Shown piece by piece: positions 49,253 through 57,664 of a DNA stretch of 64,000 nt; position 1 is the first letter of the stretch; each line of letters begins with the position of its first letter. The translations under genes and the position numbers were made by a program. The stretch is taken from positions 1 to 64,000 of the forward strand of contig JBIKLA010000013.1 of the NCBI GenBank assembly GCA_044360075.1, read 5' to 3'. The notes beneath the pieces were generated by a model. That model did not search any database. It worked only from the letters and a program-made list of their open reading frames with translations, and had not been told where the DNA came from. Source of the DNA: OMII01 sp947467385. Its GTDB lineage: Bacteria; Bdellovibrionota_C; UBA2361; OMII01.

Positions 49253-49961
49253 CACGACCTCGTGGGGGCTCTACACCGTATTTGTCGGGGGGCTTGGGAC
49301 GCTCGCCATCTTCAGCTTCCTGATCAAGGAGAACCCCTTCTACCGATTCTTCGAGCACCTTTTCATCGGCATCGCGGCCGGCCTTGGCCCGATGCTTGTG
49401 GTGCGCGACTTCCTGTGGCCAAACATCATCGAGCCGATGCTGGGAAGAAATATCACCGTGTACCCAGACGGCACCACGTCGGCCCCGTACCAGCCTCTGT
49501 ACCTGCTGTATATCGTGCCGATGCTCTTTGGGTGCCTGTACTATTTTATCTACTCCCGCAGGTACTCATGGCTCGCCAAGGTGGTTATCGGCTTTACCCT
49601 TGGCGCAAGCGGAGCGCTCGCTATTCGGGGTTTCTTCGGCGAAGTCATACCGCAGATTACCGGAAGCTTTAAGCCGCTCGTGGTTATGGATCAGGGCAGC
49701 TTCATGCTCGCGGAAAGCCTAAATAATATTCTTTTCGTCGTGACCCTACTGCTGGTGCTGAACTACTTCTTCTTCACCTTTGGGCGGGAGGGATCGCTGC
49801 AGGGCAAGGCAGCTCCGCTTGGGCGACCGCTCCTTATGGTGTGCTTCGGCGCTTTCTTCGGCTCGACGGTTATGGCGCGGCTAGCACTCCTCGTAGAGCG
49901 GGTGCAGTTCATCGTCATCGACTGGTTCGCCGCGACAAAAACGCTCTTGGGGTTCGGATAA
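49245..49961 (+). CDS. Polytopic membrane protein of the MutL/DUF6754-like operon
   Basis: A 238-residue membrane protein with about six helices (TVFVGGLGTLAIFSFLI, IGIAAGLGPMLVV, LYLLYIVPMLFGCLYYFIYS, VVIGFTLGASGALAIRGFF, LNNILFVVTLLLVLNYFFFTF, LLMVCFGAFFGSTVMARLAL). The family is not known to me. The start at 49245 is set by AAGGAGG a few bases upstream; the frame extends to 49194 without a ribosome site. It ends 6 bp before the MutL-like gene. With the two genes before it, it would form the membrane part of the putative complex. Confidence 0.65.
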   Translation: MDSTTSWGLYTVFVGGLGTLAIFSFLIKENPFYRFFEHLFIGIAAGLGPMLVVRDFLWPNIIEPMLGRNITVYPDGTTSAPYQPLYLLYIVPMLFGCLYYFIYSRRYSWLAKVVIGFTLGASGALAIRGFFGEVIPQITGSFKPLVVMDQGSFMLAESLNNILFVVTLLLVLNYFFFTFGREGSLQGKAAPLGRPLLMVCFGAFFGSTVMARLALLVERVQFIVIDWFAATKTLLGFG

Positions 49962-49967
49962 GGCGCG

Positions 49968-51794
49968 ATGAAGACCGACCCCAAGCAGCTCAAGACGGTG
50001 CTCGTTACAGATTGTGGCTCAACCACGACCAAGGCACTCCTCTTTGAGCGCCGCGAGGATCGCTGGCACCAGACCTTTCGCGGCGAGGCGCCCACAACAG
50101 TTGAAGAGCCCGTGGCCGATGTCACCGTTGGAGCGCGAAATGCCTTCATGGAGGTGCAGGAGCTCAGCGGCCGGACGGTGCTCAGCGGGGATTCCGACAG
50201 GCCTTTTGTTGTGACAGACAGCGATCCATCCGCAGGGATCGACCTCTATCTGTCGACTAGCTCGGCAGGTGGCGGATTGCAGATGCTCGTCGCTGGCGTG
50301 GTGTCAACGATCAGCACTGAGTCAGCAGAGAGAGCCGCGCTGGGCGCGGGGGCGATCGTGATGGAGTCGATCTCGGCGGACGATGGCCGTCAGGAGTTTG
50401 AGCGCATCGAGCGCATCCGCCACGTGAAGCCAGACATTGTGCTTGTGACCGGCGGTATTGACTGTGGCTCAACGAACCACGTCGTTGAGATGGCCGAGAC
50501 GCTCGTTGCTGCATCCCCTCGACCACGCTTTGGCGATACGCTCAAGCTTCCTGTCATCTATGCGGGAAATCGCGACGCAGCCAGCGAGGTCTCGCAGATC
50601 CTCTCAAAGATTGCGCAGGTTGTTGTTGTGGACAACGTAAGGCCCGAGCTTGAGCGCGAAAACCTAGGGCCGGCCCGTGAGGCGATTCATGAGTTCTTCC
50701 TCACGCATGTCATGAGCCATTCGCCCGGCTACGGGAAGCTCATGTCGTGGTCACCGGTGCGCATCATGCCGACACCCGCTGCGGTTGGGGACATCGTGCA
50801 AGCTTATGCGGCGAAGACAGGACAAAACGTGCTGTGCGTCGACATCGGCGGCGCAACCACCGACGTGTTTTCGGTTTTTCAGTCGAGGCAGGGCACGCCA
50901 GCCTTTAACCGGACGGTAAGCGCAAATCTCGGCATGAGTTACTCGATCGCAAATGTTCTGGTTGAGGCTGGCTCGCACGACATCAAGCGCTGGCTTCCAT
51001 TTGAGATATCCGACGCTGAGCTTAGCGATCGCCTCAGGAACAAGATGATCCGCCCCACGTCGATCCCGCAGACTATGGAGGACCTGTGGCTGGAGCAGGC
51101 GGTGTGCCGCGAGGCGCTCAGGCTTTCGCTGGCCCATCACCGGTCCCTGGCGATAGGGCTGGCGGGAAAGCAGGAGCGCGGCATCGCCGACGTGTTTCGG
51201 CAGGAGTCTGATCGCTACGAGCTCGTGGACCTTATGAAGCTCGACATGGCGATCGGCTCAGGAGGCGTGCTGAGCCACGCGCCATCCCGCATGCAGGCAG
51301 CGCTTATGATGCTTGAGGGATTTGGGCTGCAGGGGATTACGCAGCTCTCTGTCGACTCAATTTTTATGATGCCCCACCTTGGCGTATTTGCGTCGGTAAG
51401 CCCTGAAGCGGCCTATGAGGTGTTCGAGCACGACTGTCTGATACACCTAGGAAGCGCGGTCGTGCCGGTCTTTCCGCCCAAGTTTTCTACAGGAGCGGCG
51501 CTGGCTGAGGTGTTGCTCGATGGGCGCGTTATCGGGCGGGTCATGCGCGACTCAATCAGCCGCCTTGAGACCGCGAGCTCGGGCCAGGGGATGCTTACGG
51601 TACGGCCGCTTCACCGCGCAATCGATGTCGGTGCGGGAGCGGGCGAGGAGAACCAGCGAATAGTGCGGCTCGGCGAGTGCGGGATCGTGTGCGACGGCAG
51701 AAACAGGCCGATTCAGCCAGCCTTGCTTGGCCCACAACGGCAGGAAGCGGTGTATGAGGCGCTTGGCCTCAGGGAGGGCAAGCCGCATGTCTAG
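49968..51794 (+). CDS. MutL/GlmL-like ASKHA ATPase
   Basis: A 608-residue protein of the glutamate-mutase MutL family, an actin/Hsp70-like ATPase. The phosphate-1 loop is VTDCGSTTTKALLFE (14-28), the phosphate-2 loop VLCVDIGGATTDVFSV and the adenosine loop AIGSGGVLSHAP, all intact, so ATP binding is expected. In clostridia MutL is thought to reactivate the B12-dependent glutamate mutase MutES; here neither mutase subunit is near. The gene instead lies in a membrane-protein operon, 6 bp after a polytopic protein gene and overlapping the next by 8 bases. It may therefore energise or switch that complex. Confidence 0.85.
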   Translation: MKTDPKQLKTVLVTDCGSTTTKALLFERREDRWHQTFRGEAPTTVEEPVADVTVGARNAFMEVQELSGRTVLSGDSDRPFVVTDSDPSAGIDLYLSTSSAGGGLQMLVAGVVSTISTESAERAALGAGAIVMESISADDGRQEFERIERIRHVKPDIVLVTGGIDCGSTNHVVEMAETLVAASPRPRFGDTLKLPVIYAGNRDAASEVSQILSKIAQVVVVDNVRPELERENLGPAREAIHEFFLTHVMSHSPGYGKLMSWSPVRIMPTPAAVGDIVQAYAAKTGQNVLCVDIGGATTDVFSVFQSRQGTPAFNRTVSANLGMSYSIANVLVEAGSHDIKRWLPFEISDAELSDRLRNKMIRPTSIPQTMEDLWLEQAVCREALRLSLAHHRSLAIGLAGKQERGIADVFRQESDRYELVDLMKLDMAIGSGGVLSHAPSRMQAALMMLEGFGLQGITQLSVDSIFMMPHLGVFASVSPEAAYEVFEHDCLIHLGSAVVPVFPPKFSTGAALAEVLLDGRVIGRVMRDSISRLETASSGQGMLTVRPLHRAIDVGAGAGEENQRIVRLGECGIVCDGRNRPIQPALLGPQRQEAVYEALGLREGKPHV

Positions 51795-52899
51795 CCTCTT
51801 CTCTCCTGGCCTCCAGGCCTCAACCCGCGTTCGCATCAGGCGGCGTCGTGAGCTCCCCCTCAAGGGCGATATCCTCGTGCAGGTAGGCGACCGCGTTCAC
51901 GGCGAGCAGGTCATTGCGCGTGCCCAGCTCGAAGGCGAGCTCAGAATAGTTCGGGCGGCGGAGGGCCTTGGCATCATTCCAAGCGAGCTTCCAGGGCTGC
52001 TTCGTGTCAAGGCCCAGCAGCAGGTCGAGCAGGGAGAGATTCTTGCTGAGATGCGCGGACTGTGGGGCCTCTTTCGCAGCACCGTGGTTTCCCCGATGGC
52101 TGGCACCGTTGAGTTTGTTTCGCCTTCGACAGGGCACATCGGCGTGCGCGGCGCACCGAAGGTGCTTAACCTTTCGGCTTATATTGATGGTGTTGTGGCG
52201 CTGATTGATGATGGCCGGGCGGTCGTCATTGAGCACGAGGCAACCTTTGTGCAGGGAATCTTTGGCGTGGGAGGGGAGCGTATCGGAACGCTCAAGCTGC
52301 TTGATGTGAGCCAAGACTCGGCGCTTACAGAGGCCCATATCCCAAGCGAGGCGCGCGGCCAGGTGCTGGTGGGAGGGCATTCCCCGAGCCCAGCTGCGCT
52401 TAAAAAGGCTGCGCGCGCCGGTGCGGTGGGGTTTGTGACCGGCTCAGTGAGCGGCGACGCTCTCCACGAATATCTGGGCTACGATATCGGCATCGCCATG
52501 ACTGGGGACGAAGATGTGCCGATGACTGTCATCGTCACCGAGGGATTCGGCAGCATCAGCATGGGAGAGAGGGCTTTTGCGGCGCTGAGCGCGGTCAATG
52601 GTGAGACCGTCTCGATTAACGGCGCGACCCAGGTTCGGGCGGGAGCGCTGCGGCCCGAGATAATCAGCCGCGCCTCTAGTGCGCCGGGTGCGAGGAAAGA
52701 CCACGAGAAGGGGCTCGAGATTGGTGCCCAGGTGCGATGTATCCGTGTCCCCTATTTTGGCGAGTTGGGGCACATAGTTGCGCTCCCGCACCAGCCGGCG
52801 CTGATCGGCACTGGCGCCAAGGCGCGCGTGCTCATCGTCAAGCTCGCTGACGGCGCCACCATTACGGTACCCCGTGCAAACGTGGAGATCCTCGGGTAG
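51787..52899 (+). CDS. Barrel-sandwich/KOW-like protein of the MutL operon
   Basis: A 370-residue soluble protein. The N-terminal half looks like paired barrel-sandwich hybrids as in RnfC/NqrA and biotinyl domains: LKGDILVQVGDRVHGEQVIAR, EQGEILAEMRG, then VVSPMAGTVEFVSPSTGHIGVRG. No biotin or lipoyl Lys motif is seen. The middle is an alpha/beta domain (GQVLVGGHSPSPAALKKAARA, GAVGFVTGSVSG, GIAMTGDEDVPMTVIVTEGFG). The C-terminus resembles a KOW barrel (GAQVRCIRVPYFGELGHIVALP). The ATG at 51787 overlaps the MutL-like stop; the frame extends to 51727 inside that gene. I cannot name the family; a docking or cofactor-holding subunit is one guess. Confidence 0.62.
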   Translation: MSSLFSPGLQASTRVRIRRRRELPLKGDILVQVGDRVHGEQVIARAQLEGELRIVRAAEGLGIIPSELPGLLRVKAQQQVEQGEILAEMRGLWGLFRSTVVSPMAGTVEFVSPSTGHIGVRGAPKVLNLSAYIDGVVALIDDGRAVVIEHEATFVQGIFGVGGERIGTLKLLDVSQDSALTEAHIPSEARGQVLVGGHSPSPAALKKAARAGAVGFVTGSVSGDALHEYLGYDIGIAMTGDEDVPMTVIVTEGFGSISMGERAFAALSAVNGETVSINGATQVRAGALRPEIISRASSAPGARKDHEKGLEIGAQVRCIRVPYFGELGHIVALPHQPALIGTGAKARVLIVKLADGATITVPRANVEILG

Positions 52900-52924
52900 A
52901 GTTAGCCCGTGAGGATAGCGAACC

Positions 52925-53830
52925 ATGATTAAAAAGAGACTTGCCTGGGCAGCTCTTGCTGCCGCCTCTGTCGGCATCCTCTTTGTGCTCTCACTGCGGG
53001 CGTGCTCGGCTCCGGAGCTCCCCAAGCTCCTCAGGATTGTTCAGCCTTCAGGCGGAAGGACAGGAGTGCTGCAGGTTCCGATCGTGCGCTATGAGCGGCG
53101 CGGAGCCTTTACCCCTGTGCAGCACGTGGACTTTATAGGCGCCGTTCACTTAGGCGAGCCATCATACTACGAGCGCCTCAACGAGCTCTTTTCGAAGTAC
53201 GATGCTGTGCTTTTTGAGCTCGTCGCCGACCCGCAGCAGCTTGCCAGAAACCAGGCAGCCGACGGCGAGTCTATTCTCGGCATGGTTCAAAAGACGCTCG
53301 CCTCCCTCCTGGGGCTCGTCTTCCAGCTCGATGTTATAAATTATCGCGCGCCTAACTTCGTTCATGCCGACCTCTCCCCGCAGGGGCTCATGGATGCAAT
53401 GAGCGCACGGGGAGAGTCTCTCGGGACGCTCCTGCTGCGCATGGTCAAGCTCTCGCTCGATCCTAAGATCAAGGATGAGATGGCGGCCGCGGGCTTCAAG
53501 GAGCCGGACCTCGATGGCATCAATCCGATAATGGTAGCGCTTCGGGGGCCGACGGATGTTGAGCGATCGCGTATCAAGCTCTTCTTTGCACAGGGGCTGG
53601 TTTCCTCAGACGTCTTCATGAAGGCCCTACAGGGCGAGAAGGGGATAGCGCTCATCGATGACCGAAATGCGGCGGTGATGCGGGTGCTCAGGGAGCAGCT
53701 CTCGCAGGGCAAAATGAAGCTTGCGATCTTTTACGGTGTTGGGCACCTACCAGACATCAACAAGCGGCTCCACGACGAGCTGCAGTTTGAGCTCGTGAGC
53801 GTAGAGTGGGTGGATGCCTGGAACCTTTAG
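52925..53830 (+). CDS. TraB/TIKI/GumN-superfamily protein
   Basis: A 301-residue membrane-anchored protein: an N-terminal helix (LAWAALAAASVGILFVLSL) ending at a Cys, then an exported domain. The motifs fit the EreA/ChaN/TIKI/TraB superfamily of putative metalloproteases: HVDFIGAVHLGEPSYYERLN (Gly-x-x-His and Glu), AVLFELVADP, IDDRNAAVMRVL and IFYGVGHLPDIN. Members are inhibitory or peptide-cleaving proteins; bacterial functions are mostly unknown. GAGGA before the ATG gives a ribosome site. It follows the MutL operon by 25 bp and may be transcribed with it, though the spacing is looser than within that operon. Confidence 0.78.
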   Translation: MIKKRLAWAALAAASVGILFVLSLRACSAPELPKLLRIVQPSGGRTGVLQVPIVRYERRGAFTPVQHVDFIGAVHLGEPSYYERLNELFSKYDAVLFELVADPQQLARNQAADGESILGMVQKTLASLLGLVFQLDVINYRAPNFVHADLSPQGLMDAMSARGESLGTLLLRMVKLSLDPKIKDEMAAAGFKEPDLDGINPIMVALRGPTDVERSRIKLFFAQGLVSSDVFMKALQGEKGIALIDDRNAAVMRVLREQLSQGKMKLAIFYGVGHLPDINKRLHDELQFELVSVEWVDAWNL

Positions 53831-53851
53831 TACTGAAGAGGGGTAGATGCT

Positions 53852-54370
53852 ATGGAGATATTTGACTATGTGCTTCCCGGAGCTCGAGCGACGCTCGGTT
53901 ACGCTGAGCGGCTGCTAAAAGGGATACCAACGGAGCTGAGCGCGTGCCGGCCGGTAGTAAACGGCAGGACGATTGACTGCAACCACCCCGTTTTTCTATT
54001 CGGTCATCTCTCCCTGTATCCGCAACTTGTTGCATCGATGACGGGAATCCCCAAAGAGGGGCTTGAGGTGCCGGCGCACTATCCAGGCCTTTTTCAAATA
54101 GGCTCCCCCTGCCAAGAGGACCCGCAGGGAGATATGTACCCCTCTCTCTCCGAGGTGTCGGAACGGTTCTTCACCGGCATGAAGAACCTTCTGGAGCGCG
54201 TAAAGGAGATCGAACCGGAAAAGATGAACGCGATACTTGAGGACCCAGGGCGCCGGGAGCGTTTTGGGACGGTAGGCGCCTTTGTTGTGTATGTGCTTTT
54301 GGCGCATCCGCAGACGCACCTGGGGCAGCTCAGCGTGTGGCGCCGCTGTGCAGGACTGGGCGCCGCTTAG
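53852..54370 (+). CDS. DinB-like four-helix metalloprotein
   Basis: A 172-residue protein with a DinB/YfiT-like four-helix bundle. His residues at the ends of helices (HPVFLFGHLSLYP early, AHPQTHLGQLSVWRR late) are the likely metal ligands; the last motif, H-x-x-x-H-x-G-Q-L, is typical of the family. Members include bacillithiol or mycothiol transferases and damage-inducible proteins; the specific role is not apparent. AGAGGGG lies about nine bases upstream. It is 21 bp after the TraB-like gene and shares its stop (TTAG) with the convergent GT87 gene. Confidence 0.8.
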   Translation: MEIFDYVLPGARATLGYAERLLKGIPTELSACRPVVNGRTIDCNHPVFLFGHLSLYPQLVASMTGIPKEGLEVPAHYPGLFQIGSPCQEDPQGDMYPSLSEVSERFFTGMKNLLERVKEIEPEKMNAILEDPGRRERFGTVGAFVVYVLLAHPQTHLGQLSVWRRCAGLGAA

Positions 54371-55578
54371 TTGCGATTGGTCGGCTCACTATCCAGCACC
54401 GAACTCTCTACCCGCACAAAGCAGGCCAGCAGGCAGCAGATAAGGCCCGAGAGGATAACGGGGAGGGCCTTCACCAGCCCCTCGCCAGCCTGCACCCAGT
54501 AGCGGATAAAAACGTGCACGTACAGCAGGGGAGCGAGGGCGAGGTATATAGCGCGGCCCGCGAGCGAAAGCGGGCGATTCGCAGAGCACAGCATTACGGC
54601 TGCGACGGGTGGAAATAGCCAGATTAAGTGATGGAACCACACAAGTGGTGAGGCGACCACCATAATTGGAATTCCAAGAAAGATCTGGAGGGCGCACAGG
54701 AGCCTGCGCTTCTCAGCTGCGGCATCCGGCCGCTGGGCTTGCATCAGGATTGCGCCGTAGCCAAGGATGAGCGCAAGCGACAGTCCCGAGAAGAGCGAGG
54801 CTGGAGCTTCCACAAAGAACGTCACAACTCGCCGAAGCGAGTAGTCATAGTATGGATCGTTCACGACGTGCCCTGAGGCGATCTCGGCAGTGGTCCGCAG
54901 GAACTCAGGAATCGTTCGCAGCCCGTTTGGGTAGAGTAGGAGGGGGAGGTGTGAAAGCAGCACCCCAATAACGGTCCAGCCTAGCGATCGCCACCGGCGC
55001 TGTGCCAGAAACGGCAGCGCGAGGATGGCGGGAGTGGCCTTAATCGCCACCGCGACCCCAAGGGCGAGGCCCGCAGTCCGCTCGGAGCCGCGCGAGGTTA
55101 GGTAGGCGGCGGCCACAAAGAGCGCAAGGATATAGGCGTTCACCTGGCCCCACAGGATACCATCGAGCGTTGGCGGCCAGAGAGCTAGCAGGATAAGCAC
55201 AACGGGAAACGATGTGGCGCGCGTGCTGGCTGCTGAGCAGCGCGAGAGGAGCTGCGAGAGCATCCACGCAGCCAATCCAACCGCGAGCACGAGGCCTGAC
55301 TGCCACGCGAATATAATGGCTGCTTGGTCGAGGAATGAGATCGGGGCGAGGAGAGCCGCAAGCGCCGGAGGGTAGAGGTACTGCAGCTCAAAGTCGCTCG
55401 CACGCTCCGGAAATGTGTACCGGACGTCATAGAGAGATTCGCCACGCGTCAGGCGTCGGGCGCTGTCGATATAGATCTGCAGGTCTCGTGTGTCCGTCTC
55501 GTTGACGTACGACGTCGCGTAGTACGCAAGGAGCAGAAAGACGACTAGGGCCGCAGCGGCAAGGAGGCGATTCCTCAT
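54367..55578 (-). CDS. GT87 (DUF2029) polyprenyl-phosphate mannosyltransferase-like protein
   Basis: A 403-residue GT-C enzyme with about ten helices that would use a polyprenyl-phosphate sugar donor on the outer face of the inner membrane. The N-terminal loop after helix 1 has DLQIYIDSARRLTRGESLYD, with the acidic residue of the GT87 active site. LYPPALAALLAP, WGQVNAYILAL (the G-Q-x-N motif) and KATPAILALPFL are family stretches. In actinobacteria such enzymes extend lipomannan-type glycans; the acceptor here is unknown. A TATCGT element ends ten bases before the ATG. It is a single-gene unit between two convergent or tandem neighbours. Confidence 0.82.
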   Translation of the reverse strand: MRNRLLAAAALVVFLLLAYYATSYVNETDTRDLQIYIDSARRLTRGESLYDVRYTFPERASDFELQYLYPPALAALLAPISFLDQAAIIFAWQSGLVLAVGLAAWMLSQLLSRCSAASTRATSFPVVLILLALWPPTLDGILWGQVNAYILALFVAAAYLTSRGSERTAGLALGVAVAIKATPAILALPFLAQRRWRSLGWTVIGVLLSHLPLLLYPNGLRTIPEFLRTTAEIASGHVVNDPYYDYSLRRVVTFFVEAPASLFSGLSLALILGYGAILMQAQRPDAAAEKRRLLCALQIFLGIPIMVVASPLVWFHHLIWLFPPVAAVMLCSANRPLSLAGRAIYLALAPLLYVHVFIRYWVQAGEGLVKALPVILSGLICCLLACFVRVESSVLDSEPTNRN

Positions 55579-55644
55579 ATCGTGGGGGACGATAGCAGAA
55601 AAAGGCCTGCCTGTAGCGGGGGAACTTTCTTGGCCTTCAAGCTG

Positions 55645-57432
55645 CTATCCGAGAGCTTGGCGGGCAACGTACTGCTGGTAGAGCCCCTGCCGGACAGAGA
55701 GCTGCTCGTGAGAGCCCTGCTCGAAGACAGCGCCATCGCTTATTACGACGATGGTGCTGGCGTGCCGAACGGTCGAGAGGCGGTGCGAGATGACAAGCAG
55801 GGTTGTTGACGGCACGGCGATGCGTATCGCCTCAAGCACGCGCTGTTCAGTTTGGCTGTCCAATCCAGAGGTTGCCTCGTCGAGAATGAGGAGGCTAGGG
55901 CGCCGCAGGATAGCCCGTGCGATGGCTAGCCGTTGCCTTTGGCCGCCGCTTAACTGTGCGCCTTGTTCCCCGAGTACGGTATCTATGCCATCGGGCAGAG
56001 TCTCGATGAAGTCAAGAAAGCCCCATTCCCGAACGGACTTGATCACCTCGTCGCGCAGCAGCTGCTCGTTGCCAAAGGTGAGGTTCTCGTACACCGAGAA
56101 GCCAAAGAGAAACGGCTCCTGGGGAACCCACGCGACAGAGGCGCGAATTACCCCCTCCGGAATCTCCTCGATGGCGGTGCCGTTAAGGAGGATCTTTCCA
56201 GAGGCTACCGAGTAGAGCCGCAAAAGCAGCTGGGCGATTGAGCTCTTGCCGGAGCCCGAAGGCCCGACGAGGCCGGTTATCGCACCCGCACGCAGGGCGA
56301 ACGAGAGCTTGTGGAGAACAGGGACGTCCGGCCGCGAGGGATACGAGAACGACACGTCGTGAAGCTCTACCGAGAGATCCTCAATGGGCGCAAAACCCCG
56401 ACCGCGGGCTGCGCTTGGCCCCGGGTCGGCCGCGATGAGCTCAAATACCCGATCCAGGCCGCCGATGCTCTGCATGAGTTCCGCATAGGCGCTCACGAGG
56501 AACGAAAACGAAACGGCCACGATCGCCCCATACAGCGCAAACGCCGCGAGGCTATTGAGGGGCAGATCGTTTGAAATGACTAGGTGAATGCCGTACCACT
56601 GAACTCCGAGCAGTAGCAGGTTGAAGACCAGTCCCGCGCCCGAAGAAAAGCTTGCCCCAACCAGCACCCGGCGCCTGCCCCGCTTAAGGACATCGCTGTT
56701 CATCGCCTCAAAGGTGCGGCCAGCAGAATCCTGCGCGCCAAGCGCATGAACCACCTTGGCTCCGGCAAAGCACTCAGCGGCGAAACCGGTAAGGCGCGCA
56801 AGCGCCCCCTGAAACGCGCGCGAAGCTGCCCGCAGGCTGCGCACAAAGATCGACGAGATAAGCACCATGCAGATGACGCTCGCCACGATCGCGGCAGTCA
56901 TGCGCCACGACATCCACGCCATGAGAATAGTGCCCACGACGACCTGCAGCCCATAGCGCAGGATCACCGAGAGCTTAATCGACACCGCATCCTGCACGAG
57001 GGCCGCATCGGCGTTGATCCTTGAGGCGAGGTCGCCTGACCTGTTGAGGTCGAAAAAGAGCACGTCTCGCGAGATGATCGAGCGGAAGAGCTTGCCGCGC
57101 ACGTCCGAGAATACCTGCTGGCCGATCAGACCAAAGAGGTATGAGCGCACGTAGAAGGAGATACCCTGGACTATGAAGAGGAGCGCAAGGAGCCCCATAA
57201 CGCGCCCGAGGTGCTCAAGGATCCAAGGAAAAACCGATGGATCGAGGGCGCGCCGAATGATCTCCGGAAACGCCAAGTTGATGCCGCCGCCCGCCATGAG
57301 GGCAGTAAGGGCAAGGGCGAAGCGCCCGCGGTACGGCGTGAGCTGGCTAACGAGCACCTTGATGGCCGCAAGGGAGCCCCTCACGGACGAGGCGCGCGCG
57401 GGCTGTGAGGATGCGGGGCGGTGAAGGCTCAT
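55645..57432 (-). CDS. MsbA-like ABC transporter (fused permease and ATPase)
   Basis: A 595-residue homodimeric type IV ABC exporter. The first 320 residues carry six helices (for example LIGQQVFSDVRGKLFRSIIS between them, then YGLQVVVGTILMAWMSW). The ATPase domain has Walker A GPSGSGKSS, Q-loop WVPQEPFLFGFSV, signature LSGGQRQRLAIARAI, Walker B LLILDEATSGLD and H-loop ISHRLS. The closest known types are MsbA (lipid A flippase) and lipid or peptide exporters. With kdsD and hldD in the window a lipid A role is possible, but there is no lpxK neighbour. A good promoter (TTGACC-N18-TATCGT) ends ten bases before the ATG. Confidence 0.9.
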   Translation of the reverse strand: MSLHRPASSQPARASSVRGSLAAIKVLVSQLTPYRGRFALALTALMAGGGINLAFPEIIRRALDPSVFPWILEHLGRVMGLLALLFIVQGISFYVRSYLFGLIGQQVFSDVRGKLFRSIISRDVLFFDLNRSGDLASRINADAALVQDAVSIKLSVILRYGLQVVVGTILMAWMSWRMTAAIVASVICMVLISSIFVRSLRAASRAFQGALARLTGFAAECFAGAKVVHALGAQDSAGRTFEAMNSDVLKRGRRRVLVGASFSSGAGLVFNLLLLGVQWYGIHLVISNDLPLNSLAAFALYGAIVAVSFSFLVSAYAELMQSIGGLDRVFELIAADPGPSAARGRGFAPIEDLSVELHDVSFSYPSRPDVPVLHKLSFALRAGAITGLVGPSGSGKSSIAQLLLRLYSVASGKILLNGTAIEEIPEGVIRASVAWVPQEPFLFGFSVYENLTFGNEQLLRDEVIKSVREWGFLDFIETLPDGIDTVLGEQGAQLSGGQRQRLAIARAILRRPSLLILDEATSGLDSQTEQRVLEAIRIAVPSTTLLVISHRLSTVRHASTIVVISDGAVFEQGSHEQLSVRQGLYQQYVARQALG

Positions 57433-57442
57433 GCGAGTGACG

Positions 57443-57472
57443 ACGATACCCCAGCCTAGGAGGAGCGGTCAA
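57443..57472 (-). promoter_or_regulatory. Promoter of the MsbA-like gene
   Basis: On the minus strand TTGACC (57472-57467), an 18-bp spacer and TATCGT (57448-57443), ending ten bases before the ATG at 57432. The leader would be three or four bases long and lacks a ribosome site. Confidence 0.55.
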
Positions 57473-57505
57473 AGAGCTTGTCAGGGCCCCAAATAAGGAG
57501 GTGAA

Positions 57506-57664
57506 GTGCCCCGCCCGCTGCTCAAAGCGATCCAAAAACGACTGAGCGCAATCGCGTATCTTGCCGAAACCACCCGGACCATCCCCGAGCCTTGTATCCC
57601 CATTCGAGCCCCGTTACACTGTTCAAATGTCTCTCTCTTCGGGAAAAGCGATAGGCCTATTTGA
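57506..57664 (+). CDS. Possible 52-residue small ORF overlapping murI
   Basis: A GTG at 57506 stands five bases after AAGGAGGTG, one of the best ribosome sites in the window. It opens a 52-codon frame (PRPLLKAIQKRLSAIAY start) that ends TGA at 57664, overlapping the first 38 bases of murI in another frame. The peptide is basic with no recognised motif. It may be a leader peptide, a small protein or chance; the overlapping murI promoter makes the last possible. Confidence 0.3.
   Translation: MPRPLLKAIQKRLSAIAYLAETTRTIPEPCIPIRAPLHCSNVSLFGKSDRPI
57592..57620 (+). promoter_or_regulatory. Promoter of leaderless murI
   Basis: TTGTAT (57592-57597), a 17-bp spacer and TACACT (57615-57620), ending six bases before the murI ATG at 57627. 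It uses the same -10 hexamer and the same six-base distance as the MFS gene at 4492. Confidence 0.6.
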
